Positions 55,396 to 64,000 of a stretch of DNA of 64,000 nt are shown here, in pieces. The stretch comes from HGM04593 sp045630965. GTDB lineage: Bacteria > Bacteroidota > Bacteroidia > Bacteroidales > Bacteroidaceae. Below the pieces are notes generated by a model. That model had not been told where the DNA came from. It worked only from the letters and a program-made list of their open reading frames with translations, and ran no database searches. The stretch spans positions 1 to 64,000 of the forward strand of contig JAZQTU010000013.1 in assembly GCA_045630965.1 (NCBI GenBank), in the 5' to 3' direction. How positions within the stretch are numbered: the first letter of the stretch is position 1; each line of letters begins with the position of its first letter. Made by a program: the position numbers and the translations under genes.

Positions 55396-56367
55396 ATGAG
55401 CGAGAAGATCAACATGCCTTGGGAAGAGCGTCCCGAAGGTTGCGCCGATGTAATGTGGCGTTATTCAAAGAACCCAGTCATTGACCGCTATGCTATCCCA
55501 ACATCGAACAGCATCTTCAACAGTGCTGTAGTTCCATTCGGTGACGGCTATGCAGGCGTATTCCGTTGCGACAACAAGTCTGTACAGATGAATATCTTTG
55601 CCGGATTCAGCAAGGATGGTATAAACTGGGAGATTGAGCACGAACCAATTGTATTCAAGGCCGGCAACACAGAGATGATTGAGTCGGAGTACAAGTACGA
55701 CCCACGTGTTACATGGATCGAGGACCGTTACTGGATCACATGGTGCAACGGTTACCACGGACCTACCATTGGTATCGCATATACATTTGATTTCAAGGAA
55801 TTCTTCCAGTGCGAGAACGCATTCCTTCCATTCAACCGTAACGGTGTATTGTTCCCAGAGAAGATAAATGGCAAGTATGCAATGTTGAGCCGTCCGAGCG
55901 ACAATGGCCATACTCCATTCGGAGATATATACATCAGCTATAGCCCGGACATGAAGTATTGGGGTGAGCACCGTTGTGTAATGAAAGTGACTCCATTCCC
56001 TGTGAGCGCATGGCAGTGCACAAAGATTGGTGCCGGTTCAGTGCCCATCCTTACAGACGAGGGTTGGTTACTGTTCTACCATGGTGTAATTACAACATGT
56101 AACGGTTTCCGTTACTCTATGGGTGCCGCTCTGCTCGACAAGAACGACCCTTCAAAGGTTCTTTACCGTACACAGCCTTACCTGTTGGCTCCAGCAGCTC
56201 CTTACGAACTTGCCGGCGACGTGCCCAATGTGGTATTCCCATGCGCTGCATTGCGCGACGGTGACAAGGTTGCAGTATACTACGGTGCTGCCGATACTGT
56301 TGTAGGCATGGCATTCGGTTACATATCGGAGATTATCGAATTCATGAAGAAAAACAACTGCGCATAA
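55396..56367 (+). CDS. GH130 beta-mannoside phosphorylase, GH130_2-like
   Basis: 323 residues. It opens INMPWEERPEGCADVMWRYS and contains the general-acid Asp102 in EYKYDPRV, plus WCNGYHGPTIG, LFPEKINGKYAMLSRPSDNGH, VSAWQCTKIGAG and PNVVFPCAAL. These blocks resemble the gut metagenomic mannoside phosphorylase Uhgb_MP and the GH130_2 group acting on beta-1,4-mannosyl-GlcNAc and short mannans, releasing mannose-1-phosphate. No signal peptide, so intracellular. Separated from the GH5/ROK/GH92 unit by a strong terminator, so it has its own transcript. The exact substrate is inferred. Confidence 0.9.
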   Translation: MSEKINMPWEERPEGCADVMWRYSKNPVIDRYAIPTSNSIFNSAVVPFGDGYAGVFRCDNKSVQMNIFAGFSKDGINWEIEHEPIVFKAGNTEMIESEYKYDPRVTWIEDRYWITWCNGYHGPTIGIAYTFDFKEFFQCENAFLPFNRNGVLFPEKINGKYAMLSRPSDNGHTPFGDIYISYSPDMKYWGEHRCVMKVTPFPVSAWQCTKIGAGSVPILTDEGWLLFYHGVITTCNGFRYSMGAALLDKNDPSKVLYRTQPYLLAPAAPYELAGDVPNVVFPCAALRDGDKVAVYYGAADTVVGMAFGYISEIIEFMKKNNCA

Positions 56368-56377
56368 AACAGAAACC

Positions 56378-56428
56378 ATATAAGATTACAGGGGTGCGAA
56401 AAATTTTCGCACCCCTGTAATCTTATAT
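56378..56428 (+). terminator. Very strong terminator between GH130 and GH5 genes
   Basis: Perfect 25-base inverted repeat, arms 56378-56402 and 56404-56428, one-base centre. Core CAGGGGTGCGAAAA paired with TTTTCGCACCCCTG. This is the longest perfect stem in the window. Confidence 0.9.
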
Positions 56429-56443
56429 ATAATAATTATTTAT

Positions 56444-56451
56444 TATCTTCG
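56444..56451 (+). promoter_or_regulatory. Candidate -7 element of the GH5 gene
   Basis: TATCTTCG, one mismatch to TAnnTTTG, 28 bases before the GH5 ATG at 56479 and just after the terminator. No -33 TTG at normal spacing was seen. Confidence 0.4.
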
Positions 56452-56478
56452 CAAGACAGCACAATAACACAACCGACA

Positions 56479-57771
56479 ATGAAGTATTTCCGCATTTTAC
56501 TTATACTTGCCATGGCAATAACAATGCATGCGTGCAAAACAAAGAGCGATGCACCCTCAAGCATAATCACAGCCGATAGTCTCTGTTTCATAAAGGAAGG
56601 AAAACCATACCGCTACATAGGCACAAACATGTGGTACGCATCAATTCTGGCATCAACCGGCGAAGGTGGTGACAGGGTAAGATTCTGCAAGGAACTTGAC
56701 CATTTGAAAAGTTTAGGCGTCACCAATGTGAGAATGCTTTCGGGCCCCGATGCCGGAAGTGACCTTGCCAACCCTGCAAAGCCTTACCTGCAGACTGCTC
56801 CGGGCGTGCTTAACGACACAATTCTTAATGGACTTGATTTTGCTATCGCAGAACTCGAGAAACGTGGCATGGAGGCTGTAATATACCTTAACAATGCCTG
56901 GGACTGGAGCGGTGGCTACGGTTTCTACCTGAAGGAGTGCGGATATGGTGATTCCCCCAACACAAACGAAAATGGCGGATACAGCAGATATGTAGACTAT
57001 TGTGCGAATTTTTGGCGCGACAAAAAGGCTATAGGACTGTATCTAAATTATATTGAACAGATAATTTCGCGCAAGAACAGCATTACAGGACGTAACTATA
57101 AGGACGAACCCGCCATTATGGCCTGGCAGCTATGCAATGAACCGCGTCCCTTTGCACCTGACAACAAGGATTTGTTTGCAAAGTGGATTGGCGAAGCTGC
57201 CACATTAATCAAATCCATAGACAAGAACCACCTTGTTTCCATAGGCAGTGAAGGATATATCGGATGCGGGGTTGATATGGAGCTTTGCGAACGTATACAT
57301 GCAATGGACTGCATTGATTACATTACAATTCATATATGGCCTGTCAACTGGGGCTGGGCACCACGTTCGAACCCGGACAGCGGAATAAGGAATGCCTGCA
57401 TGGAGAGCGAAAAGTATATCGACGAGCACATAGAACTTGCAAGGAGGCTCGGTAAACCGTTGGTAATTGAAGAGTTCGGCTATTCGCGCAAAGGCAATGA
57501 ATCAGGAACAGGCATACCTACCGATAGCAGGGATATTTTCTACCGTTACATATTCAACAGGGTTGCAGAGAGTATCAAAAAGAGTACGCCCCTCGCCGGA
57601 TGCAACTTCTGGGGATGGGGAGGCTGCGGACGCCCGCGCGACCTTGTATGGCAACCAGGTGATGATTACCTTTGCGATCCTCCACACGAACCACAAGGCT
57701 GGTATTCGGTATTCGACAATGACACAACAACAATAGAGATTATCCAAGAATATACTGAAAAAATAAAATAA
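56479..57771 (+). CDS. GH5 family glycoside hydrolase (endo-beta-mannanase-like), lipoprotein
   Basis: 430 residues. Lipoprotein signal with Cys19 (ITMHAC). A clan-A (beta/alpha)8 barrel with acid/base Glu221 in WQLCNEPRPF and nucleophile Glu332 in VIEEFGYSRKG, and IGTNMWYASIL near 47-57 as in endo-mannanases (GH5_7). The subfamily was not decided; a GH5 acting on beta-mannoside of N-glycan core is the other option, and fits the neighbouring GH92 and GH130 genes. It begins a four-gene unit (GH5, ROK, GH92, GH92). Confidence 0.85.
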   Translation: MKYFRILLILAMAITMHACKTKSDAPSSIITADSLCFIKEGKPYRYIGTNMWYASILASTGEGGDRVRFCKELDHLKSLGVTNVRMLSGPDAGSDLANPAKPYLQTAPGVLNDTILNGLDFAIAELEKRGMEAVIYLNNAWDWSGGYGFYLKECGYGDSPNTNENGGYSRYVDYCANFWRDKKAIGLYLNYIEQIISRKNSITGRNYKDEPAIMAWQLCNEPRPFAPDNKDLFAKWIGEAATLIKSIDKNHLVSIGSEGYIGCGVDMELCERIHAMDCIDYITIHIWPVNWGWAPRSNPDSGIRNACMESEKYIDEHIELARRLGKPLVIEEFGYSRKGNESGTGIPTDSRDIFYRYIFNRVAESIKKSTPLAGCNFWGWGGCGRPRDLVWQPGDDYLCDPPHEPQGWYSVFDNDTTTIEIIQEYTEKIK

Positions 57772-57783
57772 AGACTTATAACT

Positions 57784-58884
57784 ATGTACAAGAATGACAA
57801 TCGTATTGTTGCTACACTCGATGCAGGTGGCACAAATTTCGTTTTCGGAGCAATGAGAGCTGGTGAATTCATCATTGACCCAGTTTCGGTACCCTCAATG
57901 GCGCATGACCTTGACACATGTCTGCAGAACATGGTAAATGGTTTCAAGCAGGTATTTGACCAGCTTGAAGAGAAGCCCGTAGCAATAAGTTTTGCTTTTC
58001 CTGGCCCGGCAGACTATCCTAACGGCATCATCGGTGGATACCTGCCCAATTTCCCATCGTTCCGCGACGGTGTAGCTCTTGGTGCTTTCCTTGAGAAGCA
58101 GTTCGGTGTACCGGTATTCATAAACAATGACGGTGACCTCTTCGCATACGGCGAAGCGCTCTGCGGTGCTCTTCCTGAAATCAACAGCCGTTTACGTGAA
58201 CAAGGTTCTACCAAACAGTACAAGAACCTTATCGGCTACACTTTGGGCACAGGATTCGGCATTGGCGTAGTTATCGACGGCAGACTCAACAGAGGTGACA
58301 ACTCATGCGTTGAGACATTCTGTCTGCGTCACCGCGACATGCCCGACGTAATTGTAGAAGATGGTGTTGCCATACGTGCCGTTTGCCGTGTATATGGCGA
58401 GAAGAGCGGAAATATGGAACATGGATTGACACCTAAGGATATTTGCGAAATTGCAGACGGCAAGCGTGAGGGCAATTGCGAAGCTGCACGTGAGGCCTTC
58501 GCATCTCTTGGCCGTGTGGCAGGTGCTGCTATCGCAACTGCTGTAACAATCATAGATGGCCTTGTGGTTATAGGTGGTGGAGTATCGGCTGCAAGCCATT
58601 GGATTATGCCTGCACTGCTTGAAGAGATGCGTTCAAAATTGCGCACATTGGGCGGTGATGAGGTAAATCTGGTTCAGATGAGTGTATACAACCTTGAAGA
58701 CGACACTGAATTCTCACAGTTCGCAAAGGGCGATGTACAGAAAGTAAAAGTTTATGGCGAAGACCGCTATGTCGATTATGACAACCGTAAACGCACAGGT
58801 ATAGCTATCTCAAAATTGGGCGCAAGCAAAGCCGTTTCTGTAGGAGCTTACGCTTTTGCCTTGAGCGAACTTGACAAGAAATAA
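57784..58884 (+). CDS. ROK-family sugar kinase-like protein, atypical
   Basis: 366 residues. ASKHA fold with phosphate-1 motif LDAGGTNFVFGAM (14-26), an NNDG segment (about 114-117), TLGTGFGIGVVIDG (about 155-168) and an adenosine motif VVIGGGVSAAS. The usual ROK zinc motif (CxCGxxGCxE) and the ExGH motif are not present in normal form: the stretch here reads NSCVETFCLRHRD, with two Cys and a His but not the standard spacing. It probably phosphorylates mannose, GlcNAc or another released sugar, but it may be divergent or only sugar-binding. Twelve bases after GH5 and six bases before GH92. Confidence 0.8.
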   Translation: MYKNDNRIVATLDAGGTNFVFGAMRAGEFIIDPVSVPSMAHDLDTCLQNMVNGFKQVFDQLEEKPVAISFAFPGPADYPNGIIGGYLPNFPSFRDGVALGAFLEKQFGVPVFINNDGDLFAYGEALCGALPEINSRLREQGSTKQYKNLIGYTLGTGFGIGVVIDGRLNRGDNSCVETFCLRHRDMPDVIVEDGVAIRAVCRVYGEKSGNMEHGLTPKDICEIADGKREGNCEAAREAFASLGRVAGAAIATAVTIIDGLVVIGGGVSAASHWIMPALLEEMRSKLRTLGGDEVNLVQMSVYNLEDDTEFSQFAKGDVQKVKVYGEDRYVDYDNRKRTGIAISKLGASKAVSVGAYAFALSELDKK

Positions 58885-58890
58885 ATTACC

Positions 58891-61134
58891 ATGAGAAGAA
58901 TATTATTATTGACAATATTTTTTGTGTCGGCATTTGCCATGGCACAGAAACCAGCAGAATTGGTAAATCCGTTCATTGGAACGACCAATTTTGGAACGAC
59001 CAATCCCGGCGCGGTGACGCCAAACGGCATGATGTCTGTCGTGCCGTTCAACGTGATGGGATCGGACCTCAATGTATTTGACAAGGACAAGCGCTGGTGG
59101 TCGGCACCGTATGAATATGACAACAAGTTCTTTACCGGTTATGCACATGTGGCATTGAGTGGTGTAGGATGCCCCGAAGCAGCATCACTGCTTGTAATGC
59201 CAACATCGGGTGACCTTGACGTGGACTATTTCAGCTACGGATCAGAATATTGCGATGAGAAGGCTACTCCGGGATATTACAGCAACAGACTGACAAAGTA
59301 TGGCATAAAGACAGAGGTTACAGCGACCACACGTTCATCGTGCGAGCGCTACACCTTCCCTGCCGGCAAGGGTAACATCATATTGAACCTTGGTCAGGGC
59401 CTGTCAAACGAATGTGGTGCAATGGTACGCCGTGTAAGCAGCACTGAAATTGAGGGATTCAAGCTATTGGGTACATTCTGCTACACAACACAAGCTGTAT
59501 TCCCTATCTATTTCGTAATGCGTGTATCAAAAGCACCGACAAGCGAAGGTCCTTGGAAATTCCAACCGCAGCTTACAGGAGTTGAAGCGGAATGGACTCC
59601 CGACGACGGTACATACAAACTGTATGAGAAATATTACCGGGAGGTTGCAGGTGACAACATTGGTTACAGATTCTGCTATGACGACCTTAAAGAGGGCGAG
59701 CAGGTAACTGTACAGGTTGGTGTGTCATTTGTTTCCATTGAGAATGCGCGAGAGAACCTCAATGCTGAACAGTCCGGCAAAGATTTTGACCAAGTACACG
59801 CAGCTGCAGTAGAACGTTGGAACAGCGACCTCGGACGCATAAGGATTGAAGGCGGCACAAAAGACCAGCAGACAATATTCTACACAGCGCTCTACCATGC
59901 TCTCATTCACCCAAGCATTGTCAGCGACGTAAACGGAGAATATCCGAAAATGGAGAATGGAGAAGTAGGCAAGAGCGATTATACACGCTATACTATCTTC
60001 TCATTATGGGATACATACCGTAACCTGCACCAATTGCTCACACTTGTATACCCCGAGCGTCAGATTGACATGCTACGCACAATGGTGGGAATGTATGAGG
60101 ACTGGGGTTGGCTACCACGCTGGGAACTTTTCGGTCGCGAGACATTCACCATGGAGGGAGACCCTGCTGCCATTGTCATTGCCGACAGTTGGATAAAGGG
60201 GTTGCGCGACTTTGACATAAAAACGGCATATGAAGCTATGCTCAAGTCGGCAACCACCAAGGGTGCAGAAAACCCGATACGCCCGGACATCGACCCATAC
60301 CTGAACGATGGGTTCATTCCTTTGTGGTACTTCTCGAATGACCTGTCTGGAGACAATTCAGTTTCACATGCACTCGAGTACTGTTCAGCGGATTATGCAA
60401 TAGCACAACTTGCAGACTCATTGGGCGACAAGGCACGTGCAAAAGAGTTCCTGAAACGTTCACAAAGCTACAGACGCTACTTCTGTAAGGAACATGGAAC
60501 ATTGCGTCCTTTGACAAAGGAGGGTAAGTTCCTCGGCAACTTTGACCCCACTACAGGCAAGGACTTTGAGAATGTACCGGGTTTCCACGAAGCATCGGCA
60601 TGGTGCTACACTTTTGCCGTTCCGCATGACCTGAATGGGTTGACCAAGCTCATGGGAGGCAAAAAAGGCTTTATCAACAGCCTGCAAGGAGTGTTCGACA
60701 ACGACCACTATGACCCAGCCAACGAACCGGATATTGTATATGCATACCTTTTCAGCCGTTTCAAAGGCGAGGAGTGGCGTACACAGAAGGAGGTAAAGAA
60801 AATTCTTGACAAATGCTATAAGAACGCCCCCAACGGCATACCAGGAAATGATGACACTGGCACAATGTCGGCATGGGCTGTATTCTCAATGTTGGGATTC
60901 TACCCCGACTGCCCCGGAGAACCTACCTATACCCTTACAACACCTGTTTTTGACAAGGTATACATAACCACTCCACAGGGTGAGATAAACATCAAGTGCG
61001 ACCGCCCCACTGCTGACTGTCATTATATAGATGACATCAAACTAAACGGCAAGGCAAGCGGCTACCGCATAACACACAAGCAGTTGCTCGACAACGCAAA
61101 TATTGAATACAAACTTAATAAAGAGGCAAAATGA
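58891..61134 (+). CDS. GH92 alpha-mannosidase, divergent, secreted
   Basis: 747 residues. Sec signal peptide (about 1-20, ending AFAMAQK). GH92 features: NPFIGTTNFGTTNPGAVTPN (24-43), TIFSLWDTYRN (about 366-376), and GNDDTGTMSAWAVFSMLGFYP (from 652; long stretches are abbreviated in this entry). The candidate general acid is Glu567 in FHEASAW, and Asp654/Asp655 lie in the C-terminal motif. Compared with the next gene, the C-terminal motif has Thr where Met and Gln stand, and the acid motif lacks the EGNAWQY form. It may prefer another alpha-mannoside or a phosphomannoside. Overlaps the next GH92 by four bases. Confidence 0.93.
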   Translation: MRRILLLTIFFVSAFAMAQKPAELVNPFIGTTNFGTTNPGAVTPNGMMSVVPFNVMGSDLNVFDKDKRWWSAPYEYDNKFFTGYAHVALSGVGCPEAASLLVMPTSGDLDVDYFSYGSEYCDEKATPGYYSNRLTKYGIKTEVTATTRSSCERYTFPAGKGNIILNLGQGLSNECGAMVRRVSSTEIEGFKLLGTFCYTTQAVFPIYFVMRVSKAPTSEGPWKFQPQLTGVEAEWTPDDGTYKLYEKYYREVAGDNIGYRFCYDDLKEGEQVTVQVGVSFVSIENARENLNAEQSGKDFDQVHAAAVERWNSDLGRIRIEGGTKDQQTIFYTALYHALIHPSIVSDVNGEYPKMENGEVGKSDYTRYTIFSLWDTYRNLHQLLTLVYPERQIDMLRTMVGMYEDWGWLPRWELFGRETFTMEGDPAAIVIADSWIKGLRDFDIKTAYEAMLKSATTKGAENPIRPDIDPYLNDGFIPLWYFSNDLSGDNSVSHALEYCSADYAIAQLADSLGDKARAKEFLKRSQSYRRYFCKEHGTLRPLTKEGKFLGNFDPTTGKDFENVPGFHEASAWCYTFAVPHDLNGLTKLMGGKKGFINSLQGVFDNDHYDPANEPDIVYAYLFSRFKGEEWRTQKEVKKILDKCYKNAPNGIPGNDDTGTMSAWAVFSMLGFYPDCPGEPTYTLTTPVFDKVYITTPQGEINIKCDRPTADCHYIDDIKLNGKASGYRITHKQLLDNANIEYKLNKEAK

Positions 61135-63299
61135 AACTGAAGAACATAGTATTTGCACTGCCGCTGTTGTTTGCGGCATGTAACCCTGCACAGCAGGAAA
61201 ACCTGACAGACTATGTGAACCCACTGATAGGCAGTGGCGGTCACGGTCATGTATTCGTAGGCGCAAGCGTACCTTTCGGTATGGTACAGCTTGGACCAAC
61301 CAGCATCAACGAGGCTTGGGACTGGTGTTCAGGTTATCACCAGGACGAAGCCACTGTAATAGGTTTCTCACATACTCACCTTAGCGGTACCGGTATCGGT
61401 GATCTTTTTGACGTTACAGTAATGCCTGTAACAGATGATGTGACATATGAGCGTGGAGTAGCCAATTATCCCGAAAGTGGTTTATGGTCTTTGGCCGACC
61501 GCACACAGGAGATTGTAAAACCGGGATACTATTCAGTTCCCCTTACACGCTACGGCATCAAAGCGGAAATGACTGCAACTGCACGCGTGGGACTACACCG
61601 TTATACATTCCCTGCTTCGCAGGAGGCTGCATTGGTTTTCGACCTTGAAAACGGAGGTTGCTGGGATGAGACTACAGGCACATTCATGGAGGCAGAAGGC
61701 AACAACCGCATCGTTGGTTACCGCTATTCAAAAGGATGGGCAAAGAACCAGCGTATATATTTTGCAGCGGAGTTCGCCAAGCCATTCGACAGTTTCGAGC
61801 TTAAGGGACGAGACGACATGTACGGCCGCGCATCGTTCGCTACAAGTGAAGGTGAAGAGATCCTCTTGAAGGTAGCGATTTCTCCTGTGAGCATTGACGG
61901 TGCAAAACTTGCCCTTGAAAGCGAGTTGCCCGGTTGGGACTTTGAGGCTGTAAGGGAGAATGCTGTAAAGGAGTGGAACAAGGAACTTGCACGCATCAGA
62001 ATTGAAGGTGACCAGGAGAAGAAAATCACATTCTACACAGCAATGTACCATGCAATGATTGCTCCTATGCTCTTCAGCGATGTCAACGGTGACTACCGCG
62101 GAGCCGACGACAAGGTATACAACAGCGACAAACCACGCTATACATGTTTCTCGTTATGGGATACATACCGTGCAAAGCAGCCGCTGATGACAATCATACA
62201 CCCTGAAAAGGCTGGCGAATTCGTAGCAACAATGGTAGACATTTGTGACAAGCAAGGTGACCTTCCTGTATGGCACCTATGGGGCAACGAAACCGATTGT
62301 ATGGTTGGTGACCCCGGTATTCCAGTTGTTGCCGATGCCATTGTCAAAGGCATTGAAGGCTTTGACCGTGAAGAGGCATTCGAAGCTATCAAAAAGACTG
62401 CAGCCCTCGCTGAACGTGGCAAAGAGTTCCGCCACCAGTACGGATATATCCCATGCAATCTCTTTACAGAGGCTGTTGCATACGACATGGAATATGCCAT
62501 TGCCGACGGTGCAGCTGCCAATGCAGCAAAGGCTTTGGGCAAGGATGCTGAATATGAGCACTTCACAAAGATGAGCCACTCATACCGCATATTCTTTGAC
62601 AAAGAACGTGGTTTTGTACGCGGTGTCGATGACAAAGGCAATTTCCGCGAACCGTTCAACCCCTACTTTGCAGCACACCGTGCCGATGACTACTGCGAAG
62701 GCAACGCATGGCAGTATACTTGGCTTGTACCACAGGACCTTGACGGTTACATAAAACTGTTCGGCAGCAAGGAGGCATGCATAGCACGCCTTGACTCGCT
62801 GTTCCTTGCACCGTCAACCGTTGAAGGTGACCCTTCACCGGACATTTCGGGAATGATAGGACAGTTTGCACACGGAAACGAGCCAAGCCACCATATTCTG
62901 TACCTATACACCATGATGGGAGAGCCTTACAAGACCGCTGAATGGGTACGCGAGGTCATGTCGACACAATACCGCAATGACTTCGACGGTTTGTCAGGCA
63001 ATGAGGATATGGGCCAGATGTCGGCATGGTATATAATGTCTGCACTCGGATTCTATCAGGTTGAGCCAGCAGGCGCACGTTACTGGTTCGGTTCTCCAAT
63101 TGTCGACCGTGCCGAACTTGCTGTTGAAGGCGGAAAGTTCATTGTTGAAACTGTAAACAACAGCGATGCCAATATATATATAAAGAGTATCGAACTCAAT
63201 GGCAAGCCACACAACCTGCCGTACATTGAGCACAGCGACATTGCCAAAGGCGGCAAGCTCACAATAGAGATGAGCGACACACCGACAGTATGGTGGTGA
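61131..63299 (+). CDS. GH92 alpha-mannosidase, lipoprotein
   Basis: 722 residues. Lipoprotein signal LLFAAC (Cys17). GH92 motifs: DYVNPLIGSGGHGHVFVG (25-42), SHTHLSGTG (about 81-89), TCFSLWDTYRA (about 340-350), YCEGNAWQY with the general acid Glu523, and GNEDMGQMSAW from 623 with Glu625 and Asp626. These are the standard calcium-dependent exo-alpha-mannosidase residues. Starts at ATG overlapping the TGA of the preceding GH92. Ends at a palindrome shared with the convergent RND gene. Confidence 0.95.
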   Translation: MKLKNIVFALPLLFAACNPAQQENLTDYVNPLIGSGGHGHVFVGASVPFGMVQLGPTSINEAWDWCSGYHQDEATVIGFSHTHLSGTGIGDLFDVTVMPVTDDVTYERGVANYPESGLWSLADRTQEIVKPGYYSVPLTRYGIKAEMTATARVGLHRYTFPASQEAALVFDLENGGCWDETTGTFMEAEGNNRIVGYRYSKGWAKNQRIYFAAEFAKPFDSFELKGRDDMYGRASFATSEGEEILLKVAISPVSIDGAKLALESELPGWDFEAVRENAVKEWNKELARIRIEGDQEKKITFYTAMYHAMIAPMLFSDVNGDYRGADDKVYNSDKPRYTCFSLWDTYRAKQPLMTIIHPEKAGEFVATMVDICDKQGDLPVWHLWGNETDCMVGDPGIPVVADAIVKGIEGFDREEAFEAIKKTAALAERGKEFRHQYGYIPCNLFTEAVAYDMEYAIADGAAANAAKALGKDAEYEHFTKMSHSYRIFFDKERGFVRGVDDKGNFREPFNPYFAAHRADDYCEGNAWQYTWLVPQDLDGYIKLFGSKEACIARLDSLFLAPSTVEGDPSPDISGMIGQFAHGNEPSHHILYLYTMMGEPYKTAEWVREVMSTQYRNDFDGLSGNEDMGQMSAWYIMSALGFYQVEPAGARYWFGSPIVDRAELAVEGGKFIVETVNNSDANIYIKSIELNGKPHNLPYIEHSDIAKGGKLTIEMSDTPTVWW

Positions 63300-63300
63300 T

Positions 63301-63345
63301 TGTTTCGTAAAAAGGGAGTTCATTGAACTCCCTTTTTACGAAACA
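63301..63345. terminator. 45-base palindrome, bidirectional terminator overlapping the RND stop
   Basis: Perfect 22-base arms (63301-63322 and 63324-63345), core AAAAAGGGAGTTC/GAACTCCCTTTTT. The RND gene ends inside it at 63320-63322, so its last codons form part of the stem. Confidence 0.92.
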
Positions 63346-64000
63346 GTTCCTCGATTTTCTGCATCCATTCGTACCAGTTGGGGATATATAGTGTTGCTAT
63401 AACCGTATTCAGCAACATTCCAAATACAACGGCTGCACCGAGCGAGAGACGTGCACCGGCACCGGCGCCGCTTGCTATGAGCAACGGCATCACACCAAGC
63501 ACAAATGCAAAGGATGTCATAAGAATAGGACGCAGACGCACATGCCCGGCTTCCGCCGCACTGTAACGTATGTCGTTTCCTGCAGAGCGGTAATCACGAG
63601 CAAACTCAACAATAAGGATACCATTCTTGGCACTCAATGCAATTAGCAGGATTATACCTATCTCGGTATATATACTCACCGGTATATCCACTATCCAACA
63701 ACCAACAATGGCGCCCAAAAGAGCTATCGGCACACCCATGATAGCGGCAACAGGACTTGTCCAACTCTCATACTGCGCAGCAAGGACAAGAAACGCAACA
63801 AGAATGGCAAGTGCGAATATTATCGCTGTATTGCTACCAGCAACCTCTTCCTGATAGGCTACACCGGTCCATTCATATCCGAACTCCTCACCAAGTTGAG
63901 CCTTGAATAAAGCTGCAACCTCATCAATAACCTGACCGGAACTATATCCTTGTGCCACATTGGCTGTAAGCGTTGCACTATTGTACATATTGTAACGCAC
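63320..64000 (-). CDS. RND multidrug efflux transporter, C-terminal part (gene continues beyond the window)
   Basis: 226 residues visible, the 5' end lies past 64000. The hydrophobic segments and the motifs LVFLVLAAQYESW-like (ALAILVAFLVLAAQYESW), ALSAKNGILIVEFARD and RLRPILMTSFAFVLGVMPL are those of AcrB/MexB-type (HAE1) inner-membrane pumps, the second membrane half, helices about TM9 to TM12. Its stop codon falls inside the palindrome at 63301-63345. Confidence 0.95.
   Translation of the reverse strand: MRYNMYNSATLTANVAQGYSSGQVIDEVAALFKAQLGEEFGYEWTGVAYQEEVAGSNTAIIFALAILVAFLVLAAQYESWTSPVAAIMGVPIALLGAIVGCWIVDIPVSIYTEIGIILLIALSAKNGILIVEFARDYRSAGNDIRYSAAEAGHVRLRPILMTSFAFVLGVMPLLIASGAGAGARLSLGAAVVFGMLLNTVIATLYIPNWYEWMQKIEELFRKKGVQ

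Noticed and set aside
1..64000. Insertion sequences, prophage or integrated plasmid
   Set aside because: No transposase, integrase, phage structural or mobilisation gene was found and the gene order is housekeeping plus surface clusters.

Overview
The window reads as chromosomal DNA from an anaerobic, probably gut- or mouth-associated member of the Bacteroidales. The signs are SusC/SusD outer-membrane pairs, Bacteroidetes-type promoters (TTG at -33, TAnnTTTG at -7), a B12-dependent ribonucleotide reductase, a type IX secretion (T9SS) lipoprotein plus response regulator (PorW/SprE and PorX), a T9SS-sorted CotH protein, and GH92/GH130 mannosidase genes. Genus cannot be fixed from the sequence alone. 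I see no insertion sequence, prophage, CRISPR array or rRNA; one tRNA (Pro, GGG) is present.

Layout. 0-7.4 kb: replication and division core (FtsB/DivIC-like protein, dnaX, dnaA, nrdJ), with a long palindrome between the divergent ftsB-like and dnaX genes and a shared GGAAAACTTT motif in front of dnaA and nrdJ. 7.4-11.2 kb: folB, the acpP-fabF-rnc operon and pdxB. 11.4-16.1 kb: a 1566-residue secreted CotH-kinase/dockerin protein with a T9SS sorting tail. 16.1-25.1 kb: methyltransferase, tRNA-Pro, serB, an overlapping pair encoding an opine-dehydrogenase-like protein and a nucleotidyltransferase-aminotransferase fusion, a glutamine-amidotransferase/M19-dipeptidase fusion, an Lrp/AsnC regulator and two FKBP isomerases. 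25.4-33.2 kb: a small metal-motif membrane protein, porW/sprE, porX, tsaE, a conserved small protein, a YgiQ-type radical SAM protein and a rubredoxin gene of only 53 codons.

33.5-49.6 kb (minus strand): a six-gene array made of two consecutive modules, each ordered fasciclin (FAS1) lipoprotein, SusC, SusD. No hydrolase, protease or regulator lies inside it, so its ligand is open. 49.8-55.0 kb: a lipoprotein with a beta-propeller and one CxxCH haem motif paired with a polytopic membrane protein, then aroC and slyD. 55.4-63.3 kb (plus strand): a mannoside-degrading cluster of GH130 phosphorylase, then GH5, an atypical ROK-family sugar kinase and two GH92 alpha-mannosidases. The window ends inside an RND efflux pump gene.

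How the parts fit: porW/porX and the CotH protein indicate that this organism runs a T9SS. The GH cluster looks like removal of alpha-mannose (GH92), cleavage of beta-mannoside (GH5) and intracellular phosphorolysis of a short beta-mannoside such as Man-GlcNAc (GH130). The best candidates for undescribed biology are the FAS1-SusC-SusD double module, the nucleotidyltransferase/aminotransferase plus dehydrogenase pair, and the amidotransferase-dipeptidase fusion.
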